Counted from the first letter of the stretch, positions 1-12,083 are shown. The stretch: DNA of 64,000 nt from Sphingomonas yunnanensis (GCF_019898765.1 NZ_JAIOKB010000001.1:558001-622000); one strand, 5' to 3'. The notes: a model not told the origin generated them from the letters alone. Program-made: numbers and translations.

Positions 1-1294
1 TGCGCCGCTTCCACTCGCTGTCGGGAACGGTGCCGTAGCGCTGCGTGGAGAAGGGCAGGTCGAACTTCTGCCCCAGCCCGAGCGCGCGCGCCACCGGCGC
101 GATCTTGTCGTAGCCGACGCGCCGCGCCATCTCGTAGAAATAGATGTCGCAGCTCTGCATGATCGCGTTCTTGAGATCGAGCGGGCCGTGGCCGTGGCGC
201 TTGTGGCAGTGCCACACGCCGTTGCCGACCTGGAACGCGCCCGAGCAGAACACGCGGTCATTGGGGTCGACGCCAGCGGCGAGCAGCGCCAGCCCGTTCA
301 TCGGCTTCACCGTCGAGCCCGGCGGGTACAGCCCCTGGGTCACCTTGTTCATCAGCGGGACGTGGTCGTTCTCGCTGAGCATCTTCCACTCGAGCTGGCT
401 GATCCCCTCGGAGAAGCTGTTGGGATCATAGGCGGGCATCGACACCATCGCGAGCATCTCGCCGTTGGTGCAGTCGAACACCACGCACGACCCCGAGTTG
501 GTGCCGAGCCGCCGCGCCGCATATTCCTGCAGCCCGGCGTCGATCGTGAGCCGCAGCGTGCGCCCGGGCACGTCGGGGCGGGTGGCGAGCTCCTTGACGA
601 GCTTGCCGCGCGCGGTGACCTCGACCCTTTTGGCGCCGGCGGTGCCGCGCAGCAGCGGCTCCATCGTCTTCTCCAGCCCGTCCTTGCCGAGCTTGAAGCC
701 GGGAGTGAGATAGAGCGGGTCGCGTACCTTCTTATACTGCTCCGCCGTGGCGGCGCCGACATAACCGATCAGATGTGCCACCGCGGCGCCCTGCGGATAG
801 TGGCGCGCGAAGCCGCGCGACGGCGCGACGCCGGGCAGTTCGGGCTGGCGCACCTGCACCGCGGCGAAACGGTCCCAGTCGATGTTCTCGGCGATCTCGA
901 CCGGGCGGAAGCCGGGCGAGTGTTTCAGCTCGGCCTCGATCTGCGCCATCTCCTCGTCGTCGAGCCCGAGCAGCGCGCGCAGCCGCGCGAGCGTGCGGTC
1001 CTTGTCCTCCAGCCGGTCGGGGATCACGTCGACGCGGAAGTCGGTGCGGTTGCTCGCGATCGGCTGGCCGTTGCGGTCGACGATCCAGCCGCGCCGCGGC
1101 GGGATCATCGTCATGCTCACGCGGTTGCGCTCGGACAGCAGGTTGTAATGTTCGTTCTGCGTGATCGCGAGATAGCCCATCCGAGAGATCAGCAGCCCGC
1201 CCAGCCCGATCTGGCCAGCGCCGAGCAGCCAGGCGCGGCGCGAGAAGCTGTAGGCCTGCGCGGCCTCGGTCATGACGCGCGGCGGCCGCGCCAT
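1..1294 (-). CDS. mrdA: Penicillin-binding protein 2 (peptidoglycan D,D-transpeptidase), C-terminus outside window
   Basis: This inner-membrane transpeptidase cross-links peptidoglycan for lateral wall growth with the MreBCD/RodA complex. The frame is open to the left window edge, so the C-terminus is missing. The start ATG at 1294 overlaps the mreD stop (TGATG). A hydrophobic anchor follows the first ~20 residues. The dimerisation part carries RRGWIVDRNG, and the active-site S-x-x-K reads PPGSTVKPM, encoded near 300-330. The KTG box is not in the window. It is the last visible gene of a minus-strand mreB-mreC-mreD-mrdA operon. The visible 431 residues fit a protein of about 650-700 aa. Confidence 0.93.
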   Translation of the reverse strand, partial: MARPPRVMTEAAQAYSFSRRAWLLGAGQIGLGGLLISRMGYLAITQNEHYNLLSERNRVSMTMIPPRRGWIVDRNGQPIASNRTDFRVDVIPDRLEDKDRTLARLRALLGLDDEEMAQIEAELKHSPGFRPVEIAENIDWDRFAAVQVRQPELPGVAPSRGFARHYPQGAAVAHLIGYVGAATAEQYKKVRDPLYLTPGFKLGKDGLEKTMEPLLRGTAGAKRVEVTARGKLVKELATRPDVPGRTLRLTIDAGLQEYAARRLGTNSGSCVVFDCTNGEMLAMVSMPAYDPNSFSEGISQLEWKMLSENDHVPLMNKVTQGLYPPGSTVKPMNGLALLAAGVDPNDRVFCSGAFQVGNGVWHCHKRHGHGPLDLKNAIMQSCDIYFYEMARRVGYDKIAPVARALGLGQKFDLPFSTQRYGTVPDSEWKRR

Positions 1295-1803
1295 CAGCGT
1301 GCCCGCTTGAGGTCGATCCACGCCACCAGCCGGGCGGCGGCGGGGAAGAGCAGGACGGAGAGGATGATCTGGAGCACGAGCACGCCGTCGACATAGGCGG
1401 AGAGCGGGCTCGCGAACAGCCGTCCTCCCGCCAGCACGAGCGCGATCGCCACCGCGGCGATCGCCCAGCTCTGCGCGAAGTCGCGCATGCCCGAGCGCGC
1501 CTCCAGCGCCTCGACCAGGAAGAAGGCCAGCGTCCACAGCAGCATCGCGCTGCCGAGCGGCTGGCCGGAGACGAGATCGTCGAACAGGCCGAGCAACGCC
1601 GGTGCCCAGACGCGCAGCGACAGCGGCGCGAGCAGCCGCCACGCCAGCATCAGGAGCAGCCCCAGCGGGGGCAGCAGCCCCAGCGAGGCGTTCCACGGCA
1701 GCGTCGTCGCCAGCGAGCCCGCGAGCACGCTCGCCCAAGGGAGGAGGCGCGCGCGGCCGGGTGGCAGCGGCTCCTGGAATAGCGGGCGCGCGGGGAGCGT
1801 CAC
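1294..1803 (-). CDS. mreD: Rod shape-determining protein MreD
   Basis: This is a small integral membrane protein of the elongasome that links MreC to RodA/PBP2. Its 169 residues are very hydrophobic, with about five membrane segments (for example LLPPLGLLLMLAWRLLAPLS and VLQIILSVLLF). An LFDDLVSGQPLG stretch is typical of the family. The start is GTG at 1803, overlapping the mreC stop by four bases (GTGA). The stop overlaps the mrdA start by one base. The couplings imply translation as one operon. Confidence 0.9.
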   Translation of the reverse strand: MTLPARPLFQEPLPPGRARLLPWASVLAGSLATTLPWNASLGLLPPLGLLLMLAWRLLAPLSLRVWAPALLGLFDDLVSGQPLGSAMLLWTLAFFLVEALEARSGMRDFAQSWAIAAVAIALVLAGGRLFASPLSAYVDGVLVLQIILSVLLFPAAARLVAWIDLKRAR

Positions 1804-2711
1804 GGCTCGGGCGTGGGCGTAGGCGAGGGCTCGGGCGCGGGGGCGGGCGGGGCGGGGGGCGGCGGCATGAAGGCGCGGTGCACCAGCGCGACGTCGAGCG
1901 AGTCGGGGCGGGCGAAGGGCCGCGCCGGCGCGCTGTCAGTGCCGGCACGCAGGACGCGCGCGACCGGCACGCCGGGGACGAAGATACCTCCCGTGCCCGA
2001 GGTGACGAACAGGTCGCCGGGGCGGAACCGCCCGTCCGCGGTGTCGATCGTGCGCACGTCCACCAGCCCGTCGCCGCGGCCCGCCGCCAGCGCGGGCCGA
2101 CCGTCGCGCGTGCGGCGCACCGGAACGACGCTCTCCGGATCGGTGATCAGCAGCACGCGCGCGGTGTCGGGGCCGACGTACAGCACGCGGCCGATCAGCC
2201 CCTCCGGCCCCGTCACCGGCTGGCCGTCCGCCACGCCCTGGAAGCTGCCCGCGTTGAGCAGCCCGAAGCGGCGCGTGCTCGACGCGCTGGTGCTGACGAT
2301 CCGCGCCGCGGCGATCGTCTCGGGTAGCCGGTCGCGCAGCACGAGAAGGCGCCGCAGCCGCGCGTTCTCGATCTGCGCCTGACGCCCGGCGAGCAGCGCG
2401 CCGCGCGCCTGGTTGAGCCGCGCGCGCAGCTGCCGGTTCTCACTGCGCACCTGGAAGTGGCTGGCGATCGCGTCGGGGACCGAGGCGAGCTGGCTGCCCG
2501 CGCCCGCCAGCAGCGCCGCCGGCGGCGCGGTCAGCTCCGCCACCGCGGCGCGCAGCGCGTTGAAGGCGACCGGATTGAAGGTCGACAGCGCGAGCAACAC
2601 CCCGCCGACCACCGCCCCGGCGATGCCGAGGATGTAGGTGAGGAACAGACTATATTGCGCGCGCCGCGAGAAGCCCGGACGCCGATCCCGTGACGGCGCC
2701 ATTGCCGCCAT
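1800..2711 (-). CDS. mreC: Rod shape-determining protein MreC
   Basis: MreC is a periplasmic scaffold of the elongasome, anchored by one N-terminal membrane helix (YSLFLTYILGIAGAVVGGVL). A coiled-coil region with SENRQLRARLNQARGALL precedes the two beta domains, which include GLIGRVLYVGPDTARVLLIT. The C-terminal ~30 residues are a Pro/Ala/Glu-rich disordered tail. Length is 303 aa from ATG 2711. A second ATG at 2702 has better spacing from the AGGAG upstream, so the protein may begin three residues later. It lies 15 bp downstream of mreB. Confidence 0.92.
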   Translation of the reverse strand: MAAMAPSRDRRPGFSRRAQYSLFLTYILGIAGAVVGGVLLALSTFNPVAFNALRAAVAELTAPPAALLAGAGSQLASVPDAIASHFQVRSENRQLRARLNQARGALLAGRQAQIENARLRRLLVLRDRLPETIAAARIVSTSASSTRRFGLLNAGSFQGVADGQPVTGPEGLIGRVLYVGPDTARVLLITDPESVVPVRRTRDGRPALAAGRGDGLVDVRTIDTADGRFRPGDLFVTSGTGGIFVPGVPVARVLRAGTDSAPARPFARPDSLDVALVHRAFMPPPPAPPAPAPEPSPTPTPEP

Positions 2712-2726
2712 CTCCTCGCCTCGAGC

Positions 2727-3821
<1,095 letters not shown>

Positions 3822-3914
3822 CTATATCCGATCCGCGCGCCGCCGCCGTGAATCATGCGTGCAATTCTATCTGCGGGGTCGCGGGAAGCGGCGGCTTGGG
3901 CTAGGTGCTGCGCT

Positions 3915-5693
3915 GTGTCAATACGCCGGCTCCCCTCGCATCTGGTCAATCGCATCGCCGCGGGCGAAGTGGTGGAAAGACCGGCCAGCGCGTTGAAGGA
4001 GCTGGTCGAGAACGCGATCGACGCCGGCGCCACTCGGGTCGCGGTGGTGCTCGCTGCCGGGGGCGTCGAGCGCATCGAGGTGGCCGACGACGGCTGCGGC
4101 ATGACCCCCGAAGAGATCGCGCTCGCGCTCGAGCGCCACGCCACTTCCAAGCTGCCCGACGACGCGATCGAGGCGGTGCGGACGCTCGGCTTCCGTGGCG
4201 AGGCGCTGCCGTCGATCGCCTCGGTGGCACGGCTCACGATCGAGAGCCGCCCGCGCGGCGCCGAGGGTTGGGCCCGCACCGTCGACAATGGCGCGGTCGA
4301 GCGCGACGGGCCCGCGGCGCTGCCGCCCGGCACCCGCGTGGTGGTGGAGGGGCTGTTCGCGCGGGTGCCGGCACGCCGCAAGTTCCTGCGGTCGCCGCGT
4401 TCCGAATATGCCAGCTGCCTCGATGTGGTGAAACGGCTCGCGATGGCACGGCCCGACATCGCCTTCGCGGTCGAGCATGACGGCCGTCGGGTGATGGGGG
4501 TGGTCGCGGCAGAGGGGCGGCCGGCGCGAGTCGCCGCGCTGACCGACCGCGCGCTGGCCGACAATTCGGTCGCGGTCGACCTGGCGCGGGAGGGCCATGT
4601 GCTCGGTGGGGTGGCGGGGCTGCCGACCTTCCACCGCGGGGTCGCCGATCACCAATATCTCTTCGTCAATGGGCGGCCGGTGCGCGACCGGCTGCTGATC
4701 GGCGCGATCCGGGGGGCCTATGCCGAGATGATGCCGCGCGATCGCCACGCCGTGGTGGCCCTGTTCCTCGACGTCCCCGCGAGTGAGGTCGACGTCAACG
4801 TCCACCCCGCGAAGACCGAGGTGCGCTTCCGTGACCCGGCGCTGGTGCGCGGCATGATCGTCTCGGGACTGCGCCGCGCGCTCGACGCCGCCGGCCACCG
4901 CGTCGCGCACTCGGCGCCGGCCGACATCGGCGCGTTGTGGCGGCCCGAGCCGGTCGCCGCCTTCGCGGCACCGCCGTCCGGCCTCGGTGCCACGTCATCG
5001 GCCGCGGCGGCGCTCGGCGGCACGCTGCTGCGTGAGCATCGCACCACCTTCCTGACGCCACCGCCGCAGGCGCGCGCGGAGGCGAGCTGGGCGCCGCCGC
5101 CCGAGCGCGACGATTTCCCGCTCGGCGCGGCGCGCGGACAAGTGAACAAGACCTATATCGTCGCCGAGGCGCAGGACGGGCTGGTGCTGGTCGACCAGCA
5201 TGCCGCGCACGAGCGACTGGTGCTGGAGCGGATGCGTGCCGCGCTCGCCGGCGGGCGCGTCGCGAGCCAGGCCCTGCTGATCCCGGAGGTGGTCGAGCTG
5301 GATGAACCCGCCTGCGACCGGCTCGAGGCGCGTGCCGCCGAGCTCGCCGACTTCGGGCTCGAGCTGGAGCGGTTCGGCGCGCGCGCCATGCTGGTCCGCG
5401 CCACGCCCGCGCTGCTCGGCAGCGGCGACCCGAGCGCGCTCGTCACCGACCTCGCCGACGAGCTCGCCGCCTATGACGAGGCATTGTCGCTGCGCGAGCG
5501 GCTCGACGCGGTGGCGGGGACGATGGCGTGTCACGGCTCGGTCCGGGCGGGGCGCTCGCTGTCGTTGGCGGAGATGAACGCGCTGCTGCGCGAGATGGAG
5601 GCGACGCCGCATTCGGGCCAGTGCAACCACGGCCGCCCGACCTGGGTGAAGCTCGACTTCCCCGACATCGAGAAGCTGTTCGCGCGACGTTGA
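3915..5693 (+). CDS. mutL: DNA mismatch repair protein MutL
   Basis: MutL is a GHKL ATPase that couples MutS mismatch recognition to strand incision. The N-terminal ATPase has VNRIAAGEVVERP, the ATP-lid region GFRGEALPSIASV and NGRPVRDRLL. After a linker (about residues 330-400) the C-terminal dimerisation/endonuclease domain contains DQHAAHERLVLE. This fits the metal-binding nicking motif DQHA-x2-E-x4-E, so this MutL is predicted to be a nicking type, as in organisms without MutH. The chosen start is GTG 3915 (VSIRRLPSHL), where family homology begins. An ATG at 3855 would add 20 unlikely residues. Length is 592 aa. Confidence 0.94.
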   Translation: MSIRRLPSHLVNRIAAGEVVERPASALKELVENAIDAGATRVAVVLAAGGVERIEVADDGCGMTPEEIALALERHATSKLPDDAIEAVRTLGFRGEALPSIASVARLTIESRPRGAEGWARTVDNGAVERDGPAALPPGTRVVVEGLFARVPARRKFLRSPRSEYASCLDVVKRLAMARPDIAFAVEHDGRRVMGVVAAEGRPARVAALTDRALADNSVAVDLAREGHVLGGVAGLPTFHRGVADHQYLFVNGRPVRDRLLIGAIRGAYAEMMPRDRHAVVALFLDVPASEVDVNVHPAKTEVRFRDPALVRGMIVSGLRRALDAAGHRVAHSAPADIGALWRPEPVAAFAAPPSGLGATSSAAAALGGTLLREHRTTFLTPPPQARAEASWAPPPERDDFPLGAARGQVNKTYIVAEAQDGLVLVDQHAAHERLVLERMRAALAGGRVASQALLIPEVVELDEPACDRLEARAAELADFGLELERFGARAMLVRATPALLGSGDPSALVTDLADELAAYDEALSLRERLDAVAGTMACHGSVRAGRSLSLAEMNALLREMEATPHSGQCNHGRPTWVKLDFPDIEKLFARR

Positions 5694-5805
5694 GGGCCGC
5701 GAGGAGCGTTCATCGCGAGCGGTCACTGTCGGATGGGCCAGCGGCCGCTGTCGCGCGAGCGCCCACCCCTCGCGGCGCGGGGCACGATCGATCCTTTGAT
5801 GAGGT

Positions 5806-6711
5806 TCAGCGTCCTGCCGAGGACGACTCGCGCGGCGCCATCACCTCGATCACCCCGGCGGCGACGTGCGCGGTGACGGGCGTGTGCGCCAGCACCTCGC
5901 CGTCGATCGAGATCGGCAGCGGCGGGTCGCTGCGCACGCGGATCGACGTGCCCGAGAAGGTCACCACCTCGTGGTGGCGCTCGTCGCGGCCGAGCCAGCT
6001 CGCCGCCCAGTTGGTCACCAAACGGCGCTTGTAATGTCCCTTCACCACCTGGACGACGATCTTGCCCGAGTCGACCGCGGCCTCGTCGACCAGCCAGGTG
6101 CCGCCGTGATACGGGCCGTTGGAGATCCGCACCTCGACCGCCTTCAGCTTCTGCTCGCCCTGACCATCGCCCGCGTCGACGTAGAGCGTGAAGGGCCGAA
6201 AGCGGGTCAGCTGGTAGCCCGCCCAGCCGAGATAGCCGAGCCGCCCCGCCACCTTCTTGAGCCGGTGCGGCACCGTCTCGGCGATCTGCGGGCTCAGCCC
6301 CATCGCGGCGCAGTTGGCGAAATAATCGTCGTCGATCATGCCGAGGTCGATCCGTCGCGGCGCGCCGGTGCGGAACACTTCGATCGCGCCGTCGATGTCG
6401 AGCGGCAGGCCGAGCGTGCGCGCGAAGCTGTTGGCGGTGCCGAGCGGCAGCACGCCGAGCACGACGTCGTGGCCGACCATCAGGTCGACCAGCCCGCTGA
6501 TGGTACCGTCACCGCCCCCGAGGATCAGCAGGTCCGGCTTCTTCTCGAGCGCCTTGCGCACGGTGCGGTCGAGGTGCTTGGGATCCTTCACCGCGTGCGG
6601 CTCCACCTTGAACGGCAGCTCGCGCAGGCGGCGGCAGGCGCGGCGGAACAGCTTGCGCCCGCGCCGCGACTTGGCATTGACGACGAGCGCGGCGGAGCGG
6701 ATCTCTCTCAT
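5806..6711 (-). CDS. YegS/diacylglycerol-kinase family lipid kinase
   Basis: This is a soluble lipid kinase of the DAGK_cat fold, phosphorylating a lipid hydroxyl such as diacylglycerol or possibly a sphingoid substrate. The start MREIRSAALVVNAKSRRG matches the N-terminal PxxG/NxxSG strand of the family. The nucleotide loop LILGGGDGTISG and PLGTANSFARTLGLP are diagnostic. The C-terminal half ends with SIDGEVLAHTPVTAHV, the usual SxDGE segment. Length is 302 aa from ATG 6711; the open frame to 6867 would add low-complexity residues. It is divergent from hemB. The substrate cannot be told from sequence. Confidence 0.85.
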   Translation of the reverse strand: MREIRSAALVVNAKSRRGRKLFRRACRRLRELPFKVEPHAVKDPKHLDRTVRKALEKKPDLLILGGGDGTISGLVDLMVGHDVVLGVLPLGTANSFARTLGLPLDIDGAIEVFRTGAPRRIDLGMIDDDYFANCAAMGLSPQIAETVPHRLKKVAGRLGYLGWAGYQLTRFRPFTLYVDAGDGQGEQKLKAVEVRISNGPYHGGTWLVDEAAVDSGKIVVQVVKGHYKRRLVTNWAASWLGRDERHHEVVTFSGTSIRVRSDPPLPISIDGEVLAHTPVTAHVAAGVIEVMAPRESSSAGR

Positions 6712-6750
6712 ACGCGGGCCAACGCGCGAGCGGCAGTTCCGCTGCCGTAA

Positions 6751-8308
<1,558 letters not shown>

Positions 8309-8312
<4 letters not shown>

Positions 8313-8842
8313 TCGAGACCGAGCGGCTCACGCTGCGCGGCTGGCGCGCCGAGGACGTCGCGTCCTTCCACGCGATCGCACAAGATGCCGAGGTGATGCG
8401 CCATATCGGCCCATCCGAGACGCGGCGTGAGAGCCGCCGCGCGTGGCGGCGCATGGCGGCGGCGCAGGCGCGCTACGGCCATTGCTTCTGGGCGGTGGAG
8501 CGCCGCGCCGACCGAACGTTCATCGGCCTGTGCGGGCTGCTGCCGCTGCCGCGTCCGGTCGCGGGCGAGGTCGAGATCGGCTGGCGGCTCGGCCGCGCGC
8601 ACTGGGGGCGGGGCTATGCGCATGAGGCGGCCTCGGCCTGTCTCGAATGGGCGTGGGAGCATCTCGACGTGCCGACGATCGCGGCGGTGACCGTGCCCGG
8701 CAACACGCGCAGCCGCATGCTGATGGAGCGGCTCGGCATGTCTCGCGTGATCGGCGGCGACTTCGACCATCCCGAACTCGACCCGGGCGACCCGCTGCGG
8801 CGCCACCTGCTGTATCGCATCGCCCGGCCGACGCGTGACTGA
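8309..8842 (+). CDS. GNAT family N-acetyltransferase (RimJ/RimL-like), copy 2
   Basis: This is a second GNAT of the same subfamily and the same length (177 aa). It opens MIETERLTLRGWRAEDVASF, has the acetyl-CoA loop WGRGYAHEAASACLEWAW, and carries SRMLMERLGMSRVIGGDFDH, which mirrors the corresponding stretch of copy 1. The ATG at 8309 overlaps the previous stop by four bases. The stop lies inside the start of the next gene (8-bp overlap). The pair are paralogues that are probably co-translated. The substrate is unknown. Confidence 0.85.
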
Positions 8843-11036
8843 GCCGCGGTCGCGGCGCGGCGGCGTGGCGCCGCTGTTCGTCGCGACCATGCTGACGGGC
8901 TCGTTCCTGCTGTTCCTGGTGCAGCCGATGATCGCGCGGCTGGCGTTGCCGCGGCTCGGTGGCGCGCCGGCGGTGTGGAATTCGGCGATGCTGGTCTATC
9001 AGGCGCTGCTGCTCGGCGGCTACGGCTATGCGCATCTGATCAGCCGGCTCGCGCCGCGGCGGCAGCGCGCGATCCACCTCACGCTGCTGCTCGTCGCCTG
9101 TGCCTTCCTGCCGATCGGGCTCAGCGACCGCGTGCTCCCCGCGGGCGCCGAGCCGGCGCTCTGGGTACCCTATCTCTTCGCGCTCTCGATCGGGCCGCTC
9201 TTCTTCGCGGTGTCGTCGCAGGCGCCGCTGATGCAGCGCTGGTACGAGCTGGCGCGGCCGGGCACCGACCCGTATCCGCTCTACGCCGCCTCCAATCTCG
9301 GCAGCTTCGCCGGGCTGATCGCGTTCCCGCTGCTGGTCGAGCCGCTGCTGCCGGTGACGCAGCAGCGCTGGCTGTGGAGCGGGGGCTATCTGGTGCTGGT
9401 CGCGCTCGTCGTACTGTGTGCGACGCGGCTGCCGTCGCGTGCCACTTCCGCCGCCGACGTCGCGCCGAGCGCGCCCGCGCCGCCGCGATCGCGCGTGCTG
9501 CTGTGGGTGGTGCTCGGCCTGGTGCCATCGGGCATGATGCTGGCGACCTCGACCTTCATCAGCACCGACCTGGTGGCGATGCCGCTGCTGTGGGTGATCC
9601 CGCTCGCGCTCTACCTGCTGAGCTTCTCCATCGCCTTCGCCGCGCGGCGCTGGCCGGCGGACTCGCTGACGCGCGCGGCACCGGTGACGATCCTGCTGTT
9701 CGGCGGCATCATGATGGGGGGCTTCGCCGACATGGCGACCGCGAGCACGCTGATGGCACTGCTGCTGCTCTTCATGATCTCGGTCGCGCTGCACACGCGG
9801 TTGTACCGGCTGCGTCCCGAGCCGGCGCGCCTGACCGGCTTCTATCTCGCCACCTCCGTCGGCGGCGCTTTGGGCGGGGTATTCGCCGGTCTGGTGGCGC
9901 CGACCTTGTTCGACTGGACTTGGGAGTATCCCATCCTGATCCTAGCCGCGGGCGCGCTGGTGCCCCAGGCGCCGCTCGCCGCCGGGCTGCGCGGGCTCTG
10001 GGCCCGGCGCGGGGCGCGCTGGGCCGCCGTCGCCGCGATCGCGCTCGCGCTGGCGGTGATCGCGGGCGTGTTCGCGCACGAGGCGGGCGGGCTGCGCGCG
10101 GTACGCCACACCGGCGCGACCTTCGCGGTGGTCGCCGCGGTCGGGCTGCTGACGCTCGGCGCGCGTGCGCCCTATCTGATGGTGCTGACGAGCGCGCTGC
10201 TGCTGTTCGGCGGCTTCCGCTCGCTGTCGCTCTCGCTCGAGCCGGGGGCCCGGCTGCGCAGCTATTTCGGCGTCTACACGCTGGTGGAGGAGCCGCGCCG
10301 ACGCACCCTGGTCCACGGCACCACGCTGCACGGCGTGCAGCTCACCGGCTCGCCCGCGCGCGAGCGCATGCCGACGAGCTATTACACGCCCGCGAGCGGC
10401 ATCGGCCGCGCCATGCGCGCCGCGCCGCTGCTGTTCGGGGATCGAGCGCGGATCGGGGTGGTCGGTCTCGGGACTGGGACGCTCGCCTGCTACGCCCGGC
10501 CGGGCCAGCGCTGGCGCTTCTACGAGATCGACCCCGCCATGGCCGCGCTCAGCCGCGCCCACCGCTTCACCTTCGTCGCCGCCTGCGCGCCCGGCGCCGC
10601 GATCGAACTTGGCGACGCGCGCGTGTCGCTCGAGCGCGCCCCGACGACGAGCCTCGACCTGCTCGCGCTCGACGCGTTCTCCTCGGACGCGGTGCCGATG
10701 CACCTGCTGACGCGAGAGGCGTTCGCGGTCTACGCGCGCGTGTTGGCACACAACGGCGTGCTGGCGGTGCATATCTCCAACCGCTTCATCGATCTCGGAC
10801 CCGTCGTGGCCGCGGCAGCGCGCGGTGGCGGGTGGCGCGCGCTCATCCTCAATCATGTCCCGGCGGACGGGGAAGAGGAGGGGACGGCATCGTCCTGGAT
10901 CGTGCTGACGCGCGATCCCTGGACCCAGGCGCTGCTGGCCGGGGACGACGGGGACTGGCACGTGCTGCGCCGCCGCCATGGCTTCGCGCCCTGGACCGAC
11001 GATTACGCGTCGATCCTGCCGCTGCTGCGGTTCTGA
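8835..11036 (+). CDS. Membrane-fused spermidine synthase-like protein
   Basis: This 733-aa protein has a polytopic N-terminal half (about residues 15-430, ten or more hydrophobic segments, starting APLFVATMLTGSFLLFLVQP). The C-terminal half resembles the spermidine synthase/methyltransferase fold. The nucleotide loop reads GVVGLGTGTLACYA, followed by the acidic FYEIDPAMAALS and LLALDAFSSDAVPMHLLT, where aminopropyltransferases place catalytic acids. Such fusions are widespread but functionally uncharacterised, so polyamine synthesis is not proven. The start is GTG 8835, overlapping the preceding GNAT stop; no other start lies nearer the hydrophobic region. Confidence 0.8.
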   Translation: MTEPRSRRGGVAPLFVATMLTGSFLLFLVQPMIARLALPRLGGAPAVWNSAMLVYQALLLGGYGYAHLISRLAPRRQRAIHLTLLLVACAFLPIGLSDRVLPAGAEPALWVPYLFALSIGPLFFAVSSQAPLMQRWYELARPGTDPYPLYAASNLGSFAGLIAFPLLVEPLLPVTQQRWLWSGGYLVLVALVVLCATRLPSRATSAADVAPSAPAPPRSRVLLWVVLGLVPSGMMLATSTFISTDLVAMPLLWVIPLALYLLSFSIAFAARRWPADSLTRAAPVTILLFGGIMMGGFADMATASTLMALLLLFMISVALHTRLYRLRPEPARLTGFYLATSVGGALGGVFAGLVAPTLFDWTWEYPILILAAGALVPQAPLAAGLRGLWARRGARWAAVAAIALALAVIAGVFAHEAGGLRAVRHTGATFAVVAAVGLLTLGARAPYLMVLTSALLLFGGFRSLSLSLEPGARLRSYFGVYTLVEEPRRRTLVHGTTLHGVQLTGSPARERMPTSYYTPASGIGRAMRAAPLLFGDRARIGVVGLGTGTLACYARPGQRWRFYEIDPAMAALSRAHRFTFVAACAPGAAIELGDARVSLERAPTTSLDLLALDAFSSDAVPMHLLTREAFAVYARVLAHNGVLAVHISNRFIDLGPVVAAAARGGGWRALILNHVPADGEEEGTASSWIVLTRDPWTQALLAGDDGDWHVLRRRHGFAPWTDDYASILPLLRF

Positions 11037-11088
11037 CGGGGCGGCGCTTTGGACCCTCGGAGGACGACGGCGGAGGAGCAGCGACCAG

Positions 11089-11493
11089 TCAAAGATAAGG
11101 CTCGTCGCTGAGCCGCTGTGACACCCACCAGATGGTGCCGGCGGGATCCCGCACGCCGCCTTGCCGGTCACCTTAGGGCATGTCGGCGACGGGCATGATC
11201 GGCTCGGCACCGGCCTTCTCGGCGCGGACCATCGCGGCGTCCGCGTCGGCGACGTGGCGATAAGAGGCCGCGCGCGTCGCGGGGTAGGCGTCCGAGGCCT
11301 CGCTCACCATGATCGTCGTCGTGTCGAAGTGAGGCTGACAATCGGCGAGGCGACCGTCCGGCGCGATGCTGCGGCCGATCTCGCGCGCGCCGAATGCTGC
11401 CTCGAGGAAACGAACGTAGTCGGGCGCGCGGTCAGCGAAGATAGACGGGGTCACGACCGCGAAGCCCTTGGCACATGCATCGCGCGTCTCCAT
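11089..11493 (-). pseudogene. VOC/glyoxalase-like gene interrupted by an in-frame TAA
   Basis: This is a PhnB-like vicinal-oxygen-chelate protein. The frame opens at ATG 11493 and reads VVTPSIFADRAPDYVRFLEA and AFGAREIGR, typical of the family. It stops at TAA 11175-11173, just after VADMP. Without a frame change it then continues GDRQGGVRDPAGTIWWVSQRL to a TGA at 11091-11089. The post-stop part is exactly the family's C-terminal strand, which normally supplies a metal ligand and follows a [DM]-P-[YF/W]-G sequence. One substitution (for example TAC or TAT to TAA) explains the break. The shortened 106-aa product would lack the last strands and is probably inactive. Confidence 0.75.
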
Positions 11494-11552
11494 TCCGCCA
11501 CGTGGTCCTGGATCGAGCGTCTGTCCTGGAAAGGGCAGGCGACGCCCCCGGC

Positions 11553-12083
11553 TCAGCCGCTCGGCAGCGAGGCCGCGAGCGTGTCGATGCGGCTCGTCTG
11601 CCTCGCGGCAGTGTCGCGCGCCGCGTCCAGCGCCTGCTCGAGCGCGGGATAGTCGGGTTGTAGCGCCTGCGCGCGCGCGGCGGCGAGCTCCTCGAGCTGG
11701 TTGAGCGAGTCGGCATGGGTCGAGCGCAGCGAGTCGAGCTCGGCGATCGCGCTCTGCGCATCGAGCCAGCGCTCGCTGCCCGCCGCCGCGCCGCGTGCCG
11801 CGGTGGCGCGGGCGGTGGCGCGTACGGCCGCGGCGTCGAAGTCGCGCGCCGCGGTGGCACGCGCCGTCGCGATCGCGGCGAGCCGCGCGTCGAGCGCCGG
11901 ATCCGCGGCGACCGGGGCGGGCGGCGGCGTCGCCGGCTCCTCGAAGCCCAGCTTCTCGACGGGTCGCGGCGCGAGCGAGGGATAGCCGCTCATGTCGGCG
12001 CCGCAGCCGGCCAGTGACAGCAGGGCGGCGACGGTCAGCGGGAGGGTGGCGAGCGGCGACGGGGCGCGCGGTGGGCGTGGCAT
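11553..12083 (-). CDS. Alanine-rich lipoprotein of unknown function
   Basis: I do not recognise a named family. The 176-aa product starts MPRPPRAPSPLATLPL and has a lipobox LSLAGC, predicting an acylated Cys at about residue 26. The mature part has a Pro-rich linker followed by a long Ala/Arg/Asp-rich region predicted to be helical (DARLAAIATARATAARDF and onward), possibly a coiled coil. ATG 12083 was chosen because it starts the signal peptide; the frame is open up to 12284 through the tRNA-Arg region. It ends 59 bp from the broken VOC gene. Confidence 0.65.
   Translation of the reverse strand: MPRPPRAPSPLATLPLTVAALLSLAGCGADMSGYPSLAPRPVEKLGFEEPATPPPAPVAADPALDARLAAIATARATAARDFDAAAVRATARATAARGAAAGSERWLDAQSAIAELDSLRSTHADSLNQLEELAAARAQALQPDYPALEQALDAARDTAARQTSRIDTLAASLPSG

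Noticed and set aside
188..1396. 402-aa plus-strand frame opposite mrdA
   Set aside because: It is Arg/Ala/His-rich with no recognisable fold and mirrors a clear PBP2 frame; a GC-rich shadow.
5748..5759. Palindrome CAGCGGCCGCTG after mutL
   Set aside because: It is short, in GC-rich DNA, lacks a T run, and could arise by chance.
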